The notes: a model not told the origin generated them from the letters alone. A DNA stretch of 64,000 nt from Thalassobaculum fulvum (GCF_014652915.1 NZ_BMZS01000001.1:1-64000); one strand, 5' to 3'; numbered from the stretch's first letter, positions 49,883-59,154 are shown. Made by a program: numbers and translations.

Positions 49883-50812
49883 ATGAGCCGGCCGATCGTC
49901 CTGTTCGAGAACATGCGGGCGGTGCCCTACGTGCCGTTCTACCTGGCGGCGGAGCGTGGCGACTGGGCGCGGGCCGGGGCCGAGGTCCGGATCGAGACCT
50001 CGCCGGCGACCGCGCAGACCGCCGCCGCCCTGCTGGACGGCCGGGCCGACGTGTCGTGGGGCGGGCCGATGCGGGTCATGCTGCACCACGATTCCGACCG
50101 CGACTGCCCGCTGGTGTGCTTCGGCCAGGTGGTCTCGGGCGAGCCGTTCGTGCTGGTCGGCCGGCACGCCAACCCGGAGTTCCGGTTCGCCGACCTGGCG
50201 CATTCGCGGGACTGGCCCGGGCCGCGCATCGGTGTCGCGGTCGACGTGCCGACCCCGTGGATGACCTTCCAGGACGACCTGCGGCGCGAGGGCATCGACC
50301 CGGCGGCGATCAACCGGGCGCCCGACCTGCCGATGGCCGCGAACGTCGCGCGCCTGGAGGCCGGCAAGGTCGACGTGGTGCAGGTGTTCGAGCCCTATGT
50401 CGACCGGCTGGTCGCCGGCGGCAGAGGTCATGTCTGGCACCGCTTCGCCCGGCGCGGCGACATGAGCTACACCAGCTTCTACACGACGCGCCGGTTCGCC
50501 GCGGAGCGGCGCGAGACCTGCCGGGCGCTGGTGCGCGGCATCGCCGCCGCCCAGCAGGCGCTGTTCGCCGAGACCGCGGACGAGATCGCGGCCCAGGTGG
50601 CGGGGTGGTTCCCGGATTTCGACCGGGCGGCGCTGGCGCGGATGATCGAGGGCTACCGGTCGTCCGGCGTGTGGGCGCGCTCGCCGGAACTGCCGGCCGA
50701 GACCTTCGTGCGGCTGAAGGCGTCGCTGCTGTCCGGCGGGCTGATCGGCTACGACGTGCCCTACGACCGCGCCGTCGACGACGCCATCACCGCGGAGGCG
50801 CTGGCGGGCTGA
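49883..50812 (+). CDS. NMT1/THI5-like substrate-binding protein without signal peptide
   Basis: A 309-residue protein of the NMT1/SsuA binding fold: MRAVPYVPFYLAAERGDW at the N-terminus, LLDGRADVSWGGPMRVML (the usual G/D-A-D motif), then the second lobe. It has neither a signal peptide nor a lipobox, so it should be cytosolic. No permease or ATPase of an ABC system is nearby. It may bind a pyrimidine- or aromatic-like ligand, but its role (sensor, chaperone or enzyme) is open. Confidence 0.8.
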   Translation: MSRPIVLFENMRAVPYVPFYLAAERGDWARAGAEVRIETSPATAQTAAALLDGRADVSWGGPMRVMLHHDSDRDCPLVCFGQVVSGEPFVLVGRHANPEFRFADLAHSRDWPGPRIGVAVDVPTPWMTFQDDLRREGIDPAAINRAPDLPMAANVARLEAGKVDVVQVFEPYVDRLVAGGRGHVWHRFARRGDMSYTSFYTTRRFAAERRETCRALVRGIAAAQQALFAETADEIAAQVAGWFPDFDRAALARMIEGYRSSGVWARSPELPAETFVRLKASLLSGGLIGYDVPYDRAVDDAITAEALAG

Positions 50813-50828
50813 ACTGACCGCTTGCCAT

Positions 50829-50923
50829 GGGTCCCGGCTCTGCGCTTCGCTACGGCCGGGATGAGGATCCTTCCCACCCCCTCATCCCGGCCGCAGCGGC
50901 AACGCCGCGGAGAGCCGGGACCC
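50829..50923. repeat. dispersed palindromic repeat (TCCCGG subtype), complete
   Basis: GGGTCCCGGCTCT at 50829-50841 pairs with AGAGCCGGGACCC at 50911-50923. The inner arms meet as GGATGAGG and CCTCATCC, making one long nested hairpin between two co-oriented genes. Confidence 0.85.
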
Positions 50924-50956
50924 ACCCGCCGCTCCGCCCCGTCAGGGAGCCTCGCC

Positions 50957-51931
50957 ATGGACGCCATCCCGACCATCGACATCGCCCCGTTCCTGGCCGG
51001 CGACCCGGCCGGCAGGCGCGCCGTCGCCACAGAAGTGGCCGCGGCCTGCCGCGAGGTCGGGTTCCTGGTGATCGCCGGCCACGGCATCGCGGCCGAGACC
51101 CTGGAGGACACCTTCCGGCGGTCGTTCGCGTTCTTCGACCAGCCGGATGCGGTCAAGGCCCGATGGTCGCCGACCGGGGCGGCCCGCCAGCGCGGCTATC
51201 ACGGCGTGGCGACCCGCAGCCTGGCCGCCACCCTCGGCCAGAAGACCCCGCTGGACCTGCGGGAGTCGGTGTTCCTCGGCCCGGTCGACGACCACCGCGC
51301 GCACTACGCGGACCTGCCGGAAGCGGCGACCGCCTACGCCCCGAACATCCTGCCCGACACGCCGCCGGGCACGGCCCAGGCGTTCACCGGCATCTACCGG
51401 GAATACGAGCGGCTGTCGCTCGACCTGCTCAGGATCTTCGCGGTGGCGCTGGGCCTGCCGGAGCAGCACTTCACGCCGCTGATGGGTCGGCACTTCTCGA
51501 TCCTCGGCGTGCACCACTATCCCGCATTGGAGACTCCGCCGGAGCCGGGCCAGTTGCGGGCGGGTGCCCACACCGACTTCGGCGCCATGACCATCCTGGC
51601 GATGACCGAGGGCCGCGGCGGGCTGGAGGCCCGCACCCCGGACGGGCGCTGGCTGCCGGTGCTGCCGGAACCGGGCGAGCTGGTGGTCAACCTGGGCGAC
51701 ATGATGCAGCGCTGGACCAACGACCGCTGGGTCTCGACCCTGCACCGCGTGGTGGTGCCGGAGATCGGCGACACCGGCAGCCGGCGCCTCTCGATCGGCT
51801 ACTTCGTGCACCCGGACTTCGACGCCGAGATCCGCTGCCTGCCCGGCCCGGGCGAGGCGCCCGTCTACCCGCCGACGACGGCCGGCGCCCACATCGCCGA
51901 GAAGATCGCCAGGAGCCACAAGGCCGCCTGA
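50957..51931 (+). CDS. 2-oxoglutarate/Fe(II) oxygenase (isopenicillin-N-synthase-like)
   Basis: A 324-residue double-stranded beta-helix enzyme. The iron triad is His205 and Asp207 (AHTDFG) and His263 (TLHRVVVP). The 2-oxoglutarate-binding R-x-S is Arg277/Ser279 (RRLSIGYFV). The N-terminal dioxygenase domain (PTIDIAPFLAG) is intact. Substrate unknown. It is the first gene after a palindromic repeat, and ATG 50957 is 145 bp beyond the previous gene. Confidence 0.92.
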   Translation: MDAIPTIDIAPFLAGDPAGRRAVATEVAAACREVGFLVIAGHGIAAETLEDTFRRSFAFFDQPDAVKARWSPTGAARQRGYHGVATRSLAATLGQKTPLDLRESVFLGPVDDHRAHYADLPEAATAYAPNILPDTPPGTAQAFTGIYREYERLSLDLLRIFAVALGLPEQHFTPLMGRHFSILGVHHYPALETPPEPGQLRAGAHTDFGAMTILAMTEGRGGLEARTPDGRWLPVLPEPGELVVNLGDMMQRWTNDRWVSTLHRVVVPEIGDTGSRRLSIGYFVHPDFDAEIRCLPGPGEAPVYPPTTAGAHIAEKIARSHKAA

Positions 51932-52126
51932 GCCGACTGCGGCTTTTCTTCGCATGGACGGCCGTCGACTGTCGGCGTTGTGTTTTCTGCAAGACCGGCT
52001 CTATGCTCTGCATGGGATATCCAAGTAGCCTGGAACATCCGGATCTTTGCGCAACTTGTCCGCGGAGAGCATCGACTTCACTCCCGACTACGTAGCAGCC
52101 AAGTCGCCCTTGGTCAGCAGGATGCC

Positions 52127-53425
52127 ATGACGTCCTACGTCGGTTCCTCGAACACGACCTATCCGTACCGGGCGGTCGTCTACGTCACCGCCACCTTCAG
52201 CAACGGCGCGACCTACACCGGCTCGGGCGCCATGGTCGGGCCGAACGACGTCCTGACGGCGTCGCACGTGATCTACGACGGCACGCTGGGCGCCGCGACC
52301 AGCATCACCGTCTACGCAGGGCGCGACGGATCGAGCGCGCCCTATGGCGGGGTCGCGGGCCGGCGGTTCAACTACTTCCAGGTCGACAACGACGGCGACG
52401 GGCTGCTCAGCAAGAGCGAGTCGCAGTCCGACGTGGCGATCATCGGCCTCGGCTCCCGGCTCGGCGACAGCACCGGATGGTTCGGCCTGAACGCGAGCCG
52501 CAGCAGCGGCTACTACAACCTCACCGGCTACCCCGGCGTCTATGCCGACTCGTCGGGACCGCGGATGACCAACGACTACGGCTACGCCACGGCCAACTCC
52601 TTCTATTCGGTCTTCGACTACAGCAGCATCGAGTCCAATCCCGGCAACAGCGGCGGGCCGCTGTGGGGCTACGTCGCCGGCCTGCCCTACGTCTACGGCG
52701 TGGCCTCGACCTCCGGCTGGGCCGGCAGCGTCGGCTACCAGTACTCGACCATCACCGGCTGGATCAGCGGCAACGACGACCTGATCGGCGGCACCGGGAC
52801 CACCGCGACCACCGGCACCTCCGGCGCCGACCGGCTGACCGGGACGTCGGCCGCCGACATCGTCTCCGGCCTGGGTGGCGACGACACCCTCTACGGCCTC
52901 GACGGCGCCGACGTGCTGTACGGCAACATCGGCCAGGACCTGATCCTGGGCGGCAGCGGCGCCGACACGATCTACGGCGGCCAGAACGACGGCACCCAGG
53001 CGAAATCCGGCGACCCGCTCGCCTACCGCAACGGCGTCGACACGCTCAGTGGCGGCTCCGGCAGCGACGTGATCTACGGCAACCACGGCAGCGACCTGGT
53101 GTACGGCGGCAGCGACGCCGACACCCTGTTCGGCGGCCAGGACGCCGACACCCTGTTCGGCGGCGACGGCAGCGACGTGCTGTACGGGAACCTCGGCAAC
53201 GACCTGCTGTACGGCGATAACGCCACCTCCAGCACCGGTGCCGGCAGCGACACCCAGTACGGCGGCGCGGGCGACGACACCGCGGTGTTCCTGTTCGCCC
53301 GCTCGAACTACACGGTGGTCCAGACCGCCGACGGCGGCTACGCGGTCAACGCGTCCGACTATCTCTATGACGTCGAGTACATCCGGTTCTCCGATGGCAC
53401 CTACCAGATCGACAGCCTGCTGTAG
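52127..53425 (+). CDS. secreted RTX serine protease (trypsin-like)
   Basis: A 432-residue protein. Residues about 1-215 form a trypsin-like domain with His47 (TASHVI), Asp102 (SDVAIIGL) and Ser175 (GNSGGPLW). Between His and Asp lies an EF-hand-like loop, DNDGDGLLSKSE (87-98). Residues about 230-390 are RTX nonapeptides (GGDDTLYGLDGADVLYGN, GGSGADTIYGG and others), which bind calcium. The C-terminus (EYIRFSDGTYQIDSLL) looks like a type I secretion signal, and there is no N-terminal signal. No type I exporter is nearby. Confidence 0.9.
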   Translation: MTSYVGSSNTTYPYRAVVYVTATFSNGATYTGSGAMVGPNDVLTASHVIYDGTLGAATSITVYAGRDGSSAPYGGVAGRRFNYFQVDNDGDGLLSKSESQSDVAIIGLGSRLGDSTGWFGLNASRSSGYYNLTGYPGVYADSSGPRMTNDYGYATANSFYSVFDYSSIESNPGNSGGPLWGYVAGLPYVYGVASTSGWAGSVGYQYSTITGWISGNDDLIGGTGTTATTGTSGADRLTGTSAADIVSGLGGDDTLYGLDGADVLYGNIGQDLILGGSGADTIYGGQNDGTQAKSGDPLAYRNGVDTLSGGSGSDVIYGNHGSDLVYGGSDADTLFGGQDADTLFGGDGSDVLYGNLGNDLLYGDNATSSTGAGSDTQYGGAGDDTAVFLFARSNYTVVQTADGGYAVNASDYLYDVEYIRFSDGTYQIDSLL

Positions 53426-53897
53426 CGGCGATGGCGCCGCGCCGCCGGCCGCGCCAGGATGGCGGCGACCGGCCGCGTGGCTGGCCGGGATCGCCGCGGC
53501 GTTCCTGGTCGGCTGCACCGCCCCGGCCGCGCAACCCGCAGGGAGCGCCATGGACAGGATCACCATCTCCGTCGGCGACCCGGTCTCGACGCTGGAGGCC
53601 CGCCTCGGCCCGCCGGACGAAGCCAGGACCCTGAAGAACGATGCCCCGGCCACCATGGGGGCGGCGGTCGTCGAGTACGCCTTCAAGGACGACGTCGCGA
53701 CCCTGGCCGCCGGCGGCACCGCGATCCCGGCCCGCGCCGTCCAGTTCGTGCTCGACGGCAACGGCAAGGTCCTGCGGATCCTGGCGAACCCGAACGCCTT
53801 CAGCCGCTCGACGCCGCGCCTGCAGCGCGGCACCCCGGTCCTGGCCGACAGCGCCACCCTGCCGACCGACCCGGCGCTGCGGGCGGCACCGCGCTGA
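53394..53897 (+). CDS. putative small lipoprotein, start uncertain
   Basis: From ATG 53394 (overlapping the protease gene by 32 bp) it is 167 residues, with a lipoprotein signal about residues 20-41 and lipobox LVGC. From ATG 53550, which has GGGAG at the right spacing, it would be a 115-residue cytosolic protein. I favour the lipoprotein because a hydrophobic stretch and lipobox fall exactly in frame. The mature part (ISVGDPVSTLEARLGPPDEA, then VQFVLDGNGKVLRIL) resembles SmpA/BamE-like domains. Confidence 0.6.
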   Translation: MAPTRSTACCSGDGAAPPAAPGWRRPAAWLAGIAAAFLVGCTAPAAQPAGSAMDRITISVGDPVSTLEARLGPPDEARTLKNDAPATMGAAVVEYAFKDDVATLAAGGTAIPARAVQFVLDGNGKVLRILANPNAFSRSTPRLQRGTPVLADSATLPTDPALRAAPR

Positions 53898-53915
53898 CCG
53901 CCGGCCGCGGCCGCG

Positions 53916-54719
53916 TCAGTCGGCTTCGGGCAGCCAGCGCGCCAGCGCCACGCCGATCGGCACCATCCGGCTGATCACGTGGTCGGTGAACTCGACCAGC
54001 GCCGCGCGGGCCGCTTCGGGCGCCGGCCCGGCCTCGACGCGCAGGGTGGCGAGCCGGGCGGCCTCCTCGCGCGAGATCGCCCGGGCCCGCGCGATCGCCG
54101 CCGCCAGCCGGCCGTCCTCGGCCAGCGGCGCCCAGCCGGCGTGCATCAGCGCCAGCAGTCCCGGCCAGTGCGCCAGGTGGCGGTACATGGTCGCCAGGAT
54201 CGGCTCGTCCGGGCGGGCCCCGAGCAGGTTGATCGCCTTGACCAACGCCCAGGTCTCCGGCGTCACGTCGGGTTCCGACAGCAGCTTCGGCAGCGGCGCC
54301 GGCGGCAACGCTTTCGTGCCCGGGTCGGCGGGTGCGCTGCCCGCCGGCTCGACCAGCAGCGCGGTCAGGGCGATCAGGTTCGGGCCGTTGCCGCGGTTGT
54401 AGCCGTCGGCGACGGCGCGCACCCGCGGCAAGTCGGCCGCCGGCACCCCGACAGCCGCCAGCGCCCCGGCAGGCAACGGGCAGGGCAGCGGCGGATCGAG
54501 GCGGTCGTAAAGCCGGACGGCGGCGGCCTGCGCCTGGCGGCCGGCGTAGATCGGCCGGGCCGCCGTCCAGGCCCATTCCAGCCCACCGTCGACGGTCGCC
54601 AGGTGGCGCCAGATCAGGTTGACCACCGGGCTGCCCAGGGTCTCGCGGATGTCGGCGAATATCCGCGCGGTCTCGCCCTTGGCTTCGGCCTCGACGATGG
54701 CGGGAACGGGGTCGGACAC
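53916..54719 (-). CDS. DehI-like (halocarboxylic acid dehalogenase family) protein
   Basis: A 267-residue alpha-helical protein. [20 protein letters not shown] near the N-terminus, [12 protein letters not shown], and [19 protein letters not shown] resemble the repeated halves of DehI proteins. GTG 54719 was chosen because AGGGAG lies upstream; no ATG in frame has such a site. Whether it dehalogenates is not shown, since DehI-like proteins are often annotated from fold alone. It is divergent from the dehydrogenase gene. Confidence 0.6.
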   Translation of the reverse strand: MSDPVPAIVEAEAKGETARIFADIRETLGSPVVNLIWRHLATVDGGLEWAWTAARPIYAGRQAQAAAVRLYDRLDPPLPCPLPAGALAAVGVPAADLPRVRAVADGYNRGNGPNLIALTALLVEPAGSAPADPGTKALPPAPLPKLLSEPDVTPETWALVKAINLLGARPDEPILATMYRHLAHWPGLLALMHAGWAPLAEDGRLAAAIARARAISREEAARLATLRVEAGPAPEAARAALVEFTDHVISRMVPIGVALARWLPEAD

Positions 54720-54903
54720 GGCGGGCTCCCTCGGCGCGTGACGTCTGCCGGTCAGCCTAGCAGGATGCGAGGCGGCGGCTATTGCCGGGCGCCGACGGCT
54801 GCCGTTCCGTTCCGCCTCGGAACCGACGGGTCCCGGCCGTTCAAGGTCTTCCCTCAATCCGGGCCGCGACCTAATCTCGCCGCGAACCAGCGGGAGGGAA
54901 GGC

Positions 54904-55809
54904 ATGGCGGACAAGCTCCGCATCGGCTTCGCCGGGGTCGGGCTGATGGGTCACGGCATGGCGAAGAACCTGATCGAGAAGGGATTTCCAGTCACCGTCC
55001 TGGGCCACCGCAACCGCCGGCCGGTGGACGACCTGAAGGCCCGCGGGGCGCTCGAGGCCGTCACCCCGAAGGCGCTGGCCGAGGTCAGCGACGCGGTCGT
55101 CCTGTGCCTGCCGAACTCGGCCGTGGTCGAAGCCGTGGTGCTGGGTCCGGACGGCATCCTGGAGGCGGCCCGCCCGGGCTTCGTGCTGGCCGACGCCAGC
55201 ACCGCCGAGCCGGAATCCACCAAGCGGGTCGGCGCGGCGCTGGCGGCCAGGGGGGCCGCCATGCTGGACGCGCCGCTGACCATGACCCCGAAGGAGGCCG
55301 AGGCCGGCATCCTGAACGTGCTGGTCGGCGGCGAGGCGGCGGTGCTGGAGCGCATGCGGCCGGCCTTCGAGGCCTATGCCCGCAACGTGTTCCACGTCGG
55401 CCCGCTGGGGGCCGGGCACTCGCTGAAGCTGATCAACAACTTCATGAGCATGACCATGTCGGCGATGGTGGCGGAGGCGGCGGTGACCGCACGCGCCGCC
55501 GGCGTCGACCTGGGCAAGCTGCGCGAGGTGGTGTCGGCCGGCGCGGTCAACTCCGGCATGTTCCAGAAGATCATGGCCTACGCCGTCGACGGCGACGCCT
55601 CCGGCCTGCAGTTCGCCATGGCCAACGCCCGCAAGGACGTCGGCTACTACGCGGCGATGGCGGCGGCGAACGGCCTGCCGAGCCCGTTCGGCACCGCGGC
55701 GCTGCAACTGTATACGCTGGCCTGCTCGACCGGGCACGGCGAGCAGCACGTCCCGCTGCTGGTCGACGTGATGGCGGAACTGGGTGGCCTGAAGGAGAAG
55801 TCGGAATGA
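54904..55809 (+). CDS. NAD(P)-dependent beta-hydroxyacid dehydrogenase
   Basis: A 301-residue enzyme of the 3-hydroxyisobutyrate dehydrogenase superfamily. The Rossmann motif is [16 protein letters not shown]; the catalytic Lys175 is in [10 protein letters not shown]. The substrate-binding DAPVSGG motif is altered to DAPLTMTP (residues 122-129), so the substrate may differ from 3-hydroxyisobutyrate. Its stop overlaps the next gene as ATGA, so it is coupled to the FAD enzyme. Confidence 0.9.
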   Translation: MADKLRIGFAGVGLMGHGMAKNLIEKGFPVTVLGHRNRRPVDDLKARGALEAVTPKALAEVSDAVVLCLPNSAVVEAVVLGPDGILEAARPGFVLADASTAEPESTKRVGAALAARGAAMLDAPLTMTPKEAEAGILNVLVGGEAAVLERMRPAFEAYARNVFHVGPLGAGHSLKLINNFMSMTMSAMVAEAAVTARAAGVDLGKLREVVSAGAVNSGMFQKIMAYAVDGDASGLQFAMANARKDVGYYAAMAAANGLPSPFGTAALQLYTLACSTGHGEQHVPLLVDVMAELGGLKEKSE

Positions 55810-56912
55810 GCGAGCGGGTCGACGCCGTCGTCATCGGCGCGGGCGTTGTCGGACTGGCCTGCGCCCGGGCGCTCGCCCTGCAGGGCCGCGAGGTGCTGGT
55901 GCTGGAGAAGGCCGAGGCGATCGGCACCGAGACCAGCTCGCGGCATTCCGAGGTGATCCACGCCGGCATCTACTACCCGGTCGGCTCGCTGAAGGCGCGG
56001 TTCTGCGTCGAGGGCAAGCTGAAGATGTACCGGTTCCTCGACGAGCACGGGGTGCCGTACAAGCGGCTCGGCAAGCTGATCGTGGCCACCTCCGAGGACC
56101 AGATCCCGGCGCTGCAGCAGATCCAGGACCGCGCGGTCAAGGCCGGGGTCGACGACCTGACCTTCCTGTCGCACAACGAGGTCACGGCGATGGAGCCGGA
56201 CCTGCGCTGCGTGACCGCGCTGCTGTCGCCGTCGACCGGCGTGCTCGACAGCCACTCCTACATGCTGGCCCTGCAGGGCGACGCCGAGGAGCGTGGCGGC
56301 ATGATCGCGTTCCACGCCCCGGTCGAGGGCGGAAGGATCGACGAGGACGGCATCGAGCTGGTGGTCGGCGGCGCCGATCCCATGACCCTCAAGGCGACCA
56401 CGGTGGTGAACTCCGGCGGGCTGCACGCCCAGCCGCTGGCCGCCTCGCTGCAGGGCTTCCCGGCCGGGCACGTGCCGCCGCAGTACTTCTGCAAGGGCAA
56501 CTACTACACGCTGTCCGGCGTCAGGGCGCCGTTCAGCCACCTGATCTACCCGGCCCCCGAGCAGGCCGGGCTCGGCATCCACCTGACCCTCGACCTCGGC
56601 GGCCAGGCCCGGTTCGGCCCGGATGTCGAATGGGTCGACAGCATCGACTACACGGTCGATCCGCGCCGCGCCGACAGTTTCTACGCCGCCGTGCGCAAGT
56701 ACTGGCCGGGGCTGCCGGACGACTCTCTACAGCCGGGCTATGCCGGCATGCGCCCGAAGATCCAGGCGCCGGGCACGCCGGCCCTCGACTTCATGGTGCA
56801 GGGCCCGCGCGACCACGGGGTGCCGGGGCTGGTCAACCTGTTCGGCATCGAGTCGCCGGGCGTGACCTCGTCGCTGGCGATCGCCGACCACGTGGCGGAG
56901 CTGCTGGCCTGA
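55806..56912 (+). CDS. FAD-dependent oxidoreductase, L-2-hydroxyglutarate-dehydrogenase-like
   Basis: A 368-residue flavoprotein. The FAD-binding motif [17 protein letters not shown] is at the N-terminus, followed by [19 protein letters not shown], which is typical of L2HGDH/LhgO proteins. Such enzymes oxidise L-2-hydroxyacids and pass electrons to quinone. It forms a two-gene operon with the upstream dehydrogenase, suggesting sequential oxidations of hydroxyacids. It is convergent with the enolase-family gene. Confidence 0.9.
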   Translation: MSERVDAVVIGAGVVGLACARALALQGREVLVLEKAEAIGTETSSRHSEVIHAGIYYPVGSLKARFCVEGKLKMYRFLDEHGVPYKRLGKLIVATSEDQIPALQQIQDRAVKAGVDDLTFLSHNEVTAMEPDLRCVTALLSPSTGVLDSHSYMLALQGDAEERGGMIAFHAPVEGGRIDEDGIELVVGGADPMTLKATTVVNSGGLHAQPLAASLQGFPAGHVPPQYFCKGNYYTLSGVRAPFSHLIYPAPEQAGLGIHLTLDLGGQARFGPDVEWVDSIDYTVDPRRADSFYAAVRKYWPGLPDDSLQPGYAGMRPKIQAPGTPALDFMVQGPRDHGVPGLVNLFGIESPGVTSSLAIADHVAELLA

Positions 56913-56931
56913 GGCCAAGCCCGGACTGCGG

Positions 56932-58134
56932 TCACGGCAGCGGGTCGCCCTGCATCTCCAGGTGCAGGGCGTCGCCGTCGTACGGGTGGGCCAGCGCCAC
57001 CGCCTCGTCCAGCTCGACCCCCAGCCCGGGTTCGGTCGGCGGGATCACGTAGCCGTCCTCCCAGCGGATCGGGGCCTTCAGGATCTCGGCGTGGAACCCG
57101 CCCCAGGTCCGGATACTCTCCAGGATCAGGAAATTCGGCGAGCAGGCCGCGAGCTGGATGTTGGCCGCGCCGACCACCGGCCCGCAGTACAGGTGCGGGG
57201 CGATCTGGGCGTAGCGGGTCTCCGCCATGCCGGCGATCTTCTTGGCCTCCAGCAGGCCGCCGACCCGCCCCAGGTTCATCTGCAGGATCGACGCCGCGCC
57301 CTGCTCCAGCACCCGGGCGAACTCGTACTTGGTGGTCAGCCGCTCGCCGGTCGCGACCGGGATCGAGGTGGCGCGCGCCACCTTGGCCATCTCCTCCGGC
57401 ATCTCCGGCGGCGTCGGCTCCTCGAACCACAGCGGGTCGTAGGGCTCCAGCCGCCCGGCCAGGCGGATCGCGCCGGACGCGGTGAACTGGCCGTGGGTCC
57501 CGAACAGCAGGTCGGCGCGGCTGCCGACCGCCTCGCGCACCGCCCGGGTCAGGGCCTCCGACCGGTCGAGCGACTCCAGGTCCGGCTGCCGGCCGTCGAA
57601 CACCGTGTAGGGTCCGGCCGGGTCGAACTTCACCGCGGTGAATCCGGCGGCGACCTCCTCGGCCGCCCGCTCGGCCGCCAAGGCCGGGCTCGTGTAGACG
57701 TTGTCGGGAACGTCGGGATAGGCGTTGCCGGTCCTCGGGTAGAGGTAGGTGTAGGTGCGCAGCCGTTCGTGCACGCGGCCGCCGAGCAGTTCGTACACCG
57801 GCTGACCGAGCTCCTTGCCGACGATGTCCCAGCACGCCATCTCGAGGCCGCTGAACACCCCCATCAGCGACGGGTCCGGCCGCAGCGAGTAGCCGGAGCC
57901 GTAGACCCGGCGGAACATCGCCTCGATCCGGCGCGGGTCCTGGCCCCGGACGTGGCGGGCGAACACGTCCTCGATCATCCGCACCACCGTGTGCGGCCCG
58001 AAGGTGGCGACGTAGACCTCGCCGACCCCCTCGACCCCGGAATCGGTGACCAGCTTCAGGAAGATGAAGTAGCGGCCGCCATGGTGCGGCGGCGGGTTGC
58101 CGACGACGAAGGTCTTCAGGTCGACGATCTTCAT
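56932..58134 (-). CDS. enolase-superfamily (mandelate racemase/MLE) sugar-acid dehydratase-like
   Basis: A 400-residue protein: capping domain (1-120) then TIM barrel. The Lys169 region (AVKFD), Glu239 (WFEEP) and Glu264 (TGERL) look intact, but the position of the first metal ligand is Gly212 in FGTHGQF, where an Asp is usual. It resembles sugar-acid dehydratases such as D-galactonate dehydratase. Substrate unknown. It is convergent with the FAD enzyme and divergent from the haemoglobin operon. Confidence 0.85.
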   Translation of the reverse strand: MKIVDLKTFVVGNPPPHHGGRYFIFLKLVTDSGVEGVGEVYVATFGPHTVVRMIEDVFARHVRGQDPRRIEAMFRRVYGSGYSLRPDPSLMGVFSGLEMACWDIVGKELGQPVYELLGGRVHERLRTYTYLYPRTGNAYPDVPDNVYTSPALAAERAAEEVAAGFTAVKFDPAGPYTVFDGRQPDLESLDRSEALTRAVREAVGSRADLLFGTHGQFTASGAIRLAGRLEPYDPLWFEEPTPPEMPEEMAKVARATSIPVATGERLTTKYEFARVLEQGAASILQMNLGRVGGLLEAKKIAGMAETRYAQIAPHLYCGPVVGAANIQLAACSPNFLILESIRTWGGFHAEILKAPIRWEDGYVIPPTEPGLGVELDEAVALAHPYDGDALHLEMQGDPLP

Positions 58135-58260
58135 GGGTGCCCCCTCATGAATGTCCCCGGCGGCTGCATGCGCACCCGGCCGACGCTAGAGCAGTTCGCC
58201 GCCGGAGGGAAACCGCCGGCCGGCCGGTTCCGCTCGGATCGGGCTTGCGGGGCGCATTTG

Positions 58261-58293
58261 AAGATGCATATAAGATGCACTTTTAAGTGCGCG
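58261..58293. promoter_or_regulatory. NsrR-like operator upstream of truncated haemoglobin
   Basis: AAGATGCATAT (58261-58271) and AAGATGCACTT (58272-58282) are tandem half-sites matching the NsrR consensus half AAGATGCATTT, followed by an inverted partial half (AAGTGC, 58285-58290). It lies 9 bp before the haemoglobin start, in a position to block transcription. Confidence 0.65.
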
Positions 58294-58301
58294 AGCCGAT
58301 C

Positions 58302-58709
58302 ATGACCGCCTATGCCGAGCCCGACACCGTGGTGACCGAAGCCGAGATCGAGCACACCGTCGCCCTGTTCTACGGCCGGGCGCGCGAGGACGCGCTGCTC
58401 GGCCCGGTGTTCCGCGGCGCCGTGCCGGATGCCGAGTGGGACGCCCATCTGGCGAAGATCGCCGCGTTCTGGCGCAAGGTGCTGCGCCGGCAGCCCGGCT
58501 ACGAGGGCAACCCGATGCGCGCCCATGTGGCGCTCGGGGTCCTGGAGAAGCGGCATTTCGACCGCTGGCTGGCGCTGTTCGAGGCGGCCGCCCGCGAGGT
58601 CTGCCGGCCGGAAGCCGCCGAGATCTTCGTCGAGCGGGCCCGGCTGATCGCCGCCTCGCTGCTGCACGGGCTGGAATTCTTCCGGAACCGCGAACAGGCG
58701 GCGGGGTGA
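58302..58709 (+). CDS. group III truncated haemoglobin
   Basis: A 135-residue globin of the trHb3 class (Ctb-like). The helix motifs FYGRAREDALLGPVF, FWRKVLRRQPGYEGNPMRAH and HFDRWLALFEAAAREV are conserved. Such proteins bind oxygen and nitric oxide and protect from nitrosative stress. ATG 58302 lies right after the operator. It is followed after 4 bp by the regulator gene, so the two form an autoregulated operon. Confidence 0.92.
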   Translation: MTAYAEPDTVVTEAEIEHTVALFYGRAREDALLGPVFRGAVPDAEWDAHLAKIAAFWRKVLRRQPGYEGNPMRAHVALGVLEKRHFDRWLALFEAAAREVCRPEAAEIFVERARLIAASLLHGLEFFRNREQAAG

Positions 58710-58713
58710 GCCG

Positions 58714-59154
58714 GTGCAACTCAGCCAGTTCACCGACTACGCGCTCCGCACGCTGATCCTGGCGGCGCTGAATGCCGGCCGGCGCACCACCATCGAGGAG
58801 GTCGCCACCACCTACGGCATCTCGAAGGAGCATGTCCGCAAGGTGGTCCACCAGCTCACCCGCCTCGGCTTCCTGGAGGCCACCCGCGGCCGCGGCGGCG
58901 GCCTCCGTCTCGCCATGCCGGCCGAAGCGATCCGGATCGGCGACGTGGTGCGCGGCACCGAGACCGGCTTCGCGATGGCCGAGTGCCTCCGTCGGGACCG
59001 GCAGGGCGCCTGCCCGATCGACGGGATCTGTCGGCTGACCGGCATGCTGCGGGGCGCCAGCAACGCTTTCCTGGCCGAGCTCGACCGCCACACCCTGGCC
59101 GACGCCGTCGCCAACCGCCCGGCCCTGCTGACCCGCCTGACCCCGGCCGCCTGA
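58714..59154 (+). CDS. nsrR: NsrR-type Rrf2 transcriptional regulator
   Basis: A 146-residue protein. The winged helix lies at about 1-70 (ISKEHVRKVVHQLTRLGFL), and three Cys (91, 100 and 106, in AECLRRDRQGACPIDGIC) would bind an Fe-S cluster that senses nitric oxide. The RLTGMLRGASNAFLAELDRH tail matches NsrR. It starts at GTG 58714, just after the haemoglobin gene, and the operator upstream of that gene matches NsrR's consensus half-site. Confidence 0.85.
   Translation: MQLSQFTDYALRTLILAALNAGRRTTIEEVATTYGISKEHVRKVVHQLTRLGFLEATRGRGGGLRLAMPAEAIRIGDVVRGTETGFAMAECLRRDRQGACPIDGICRLTGMLRGASNAFLAELDRHTLADAVANRPALLTRLTPAA

Noticed and set aside
53979-55805. An apparent fusion adding about 600 residues to the L2HGDH-like enzyme.
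   Set aside because: The upstream part is out of frame with the DehI-like and dehydrogenase genes it crosses; the FAD-binding motif begins just after ATG 55806.
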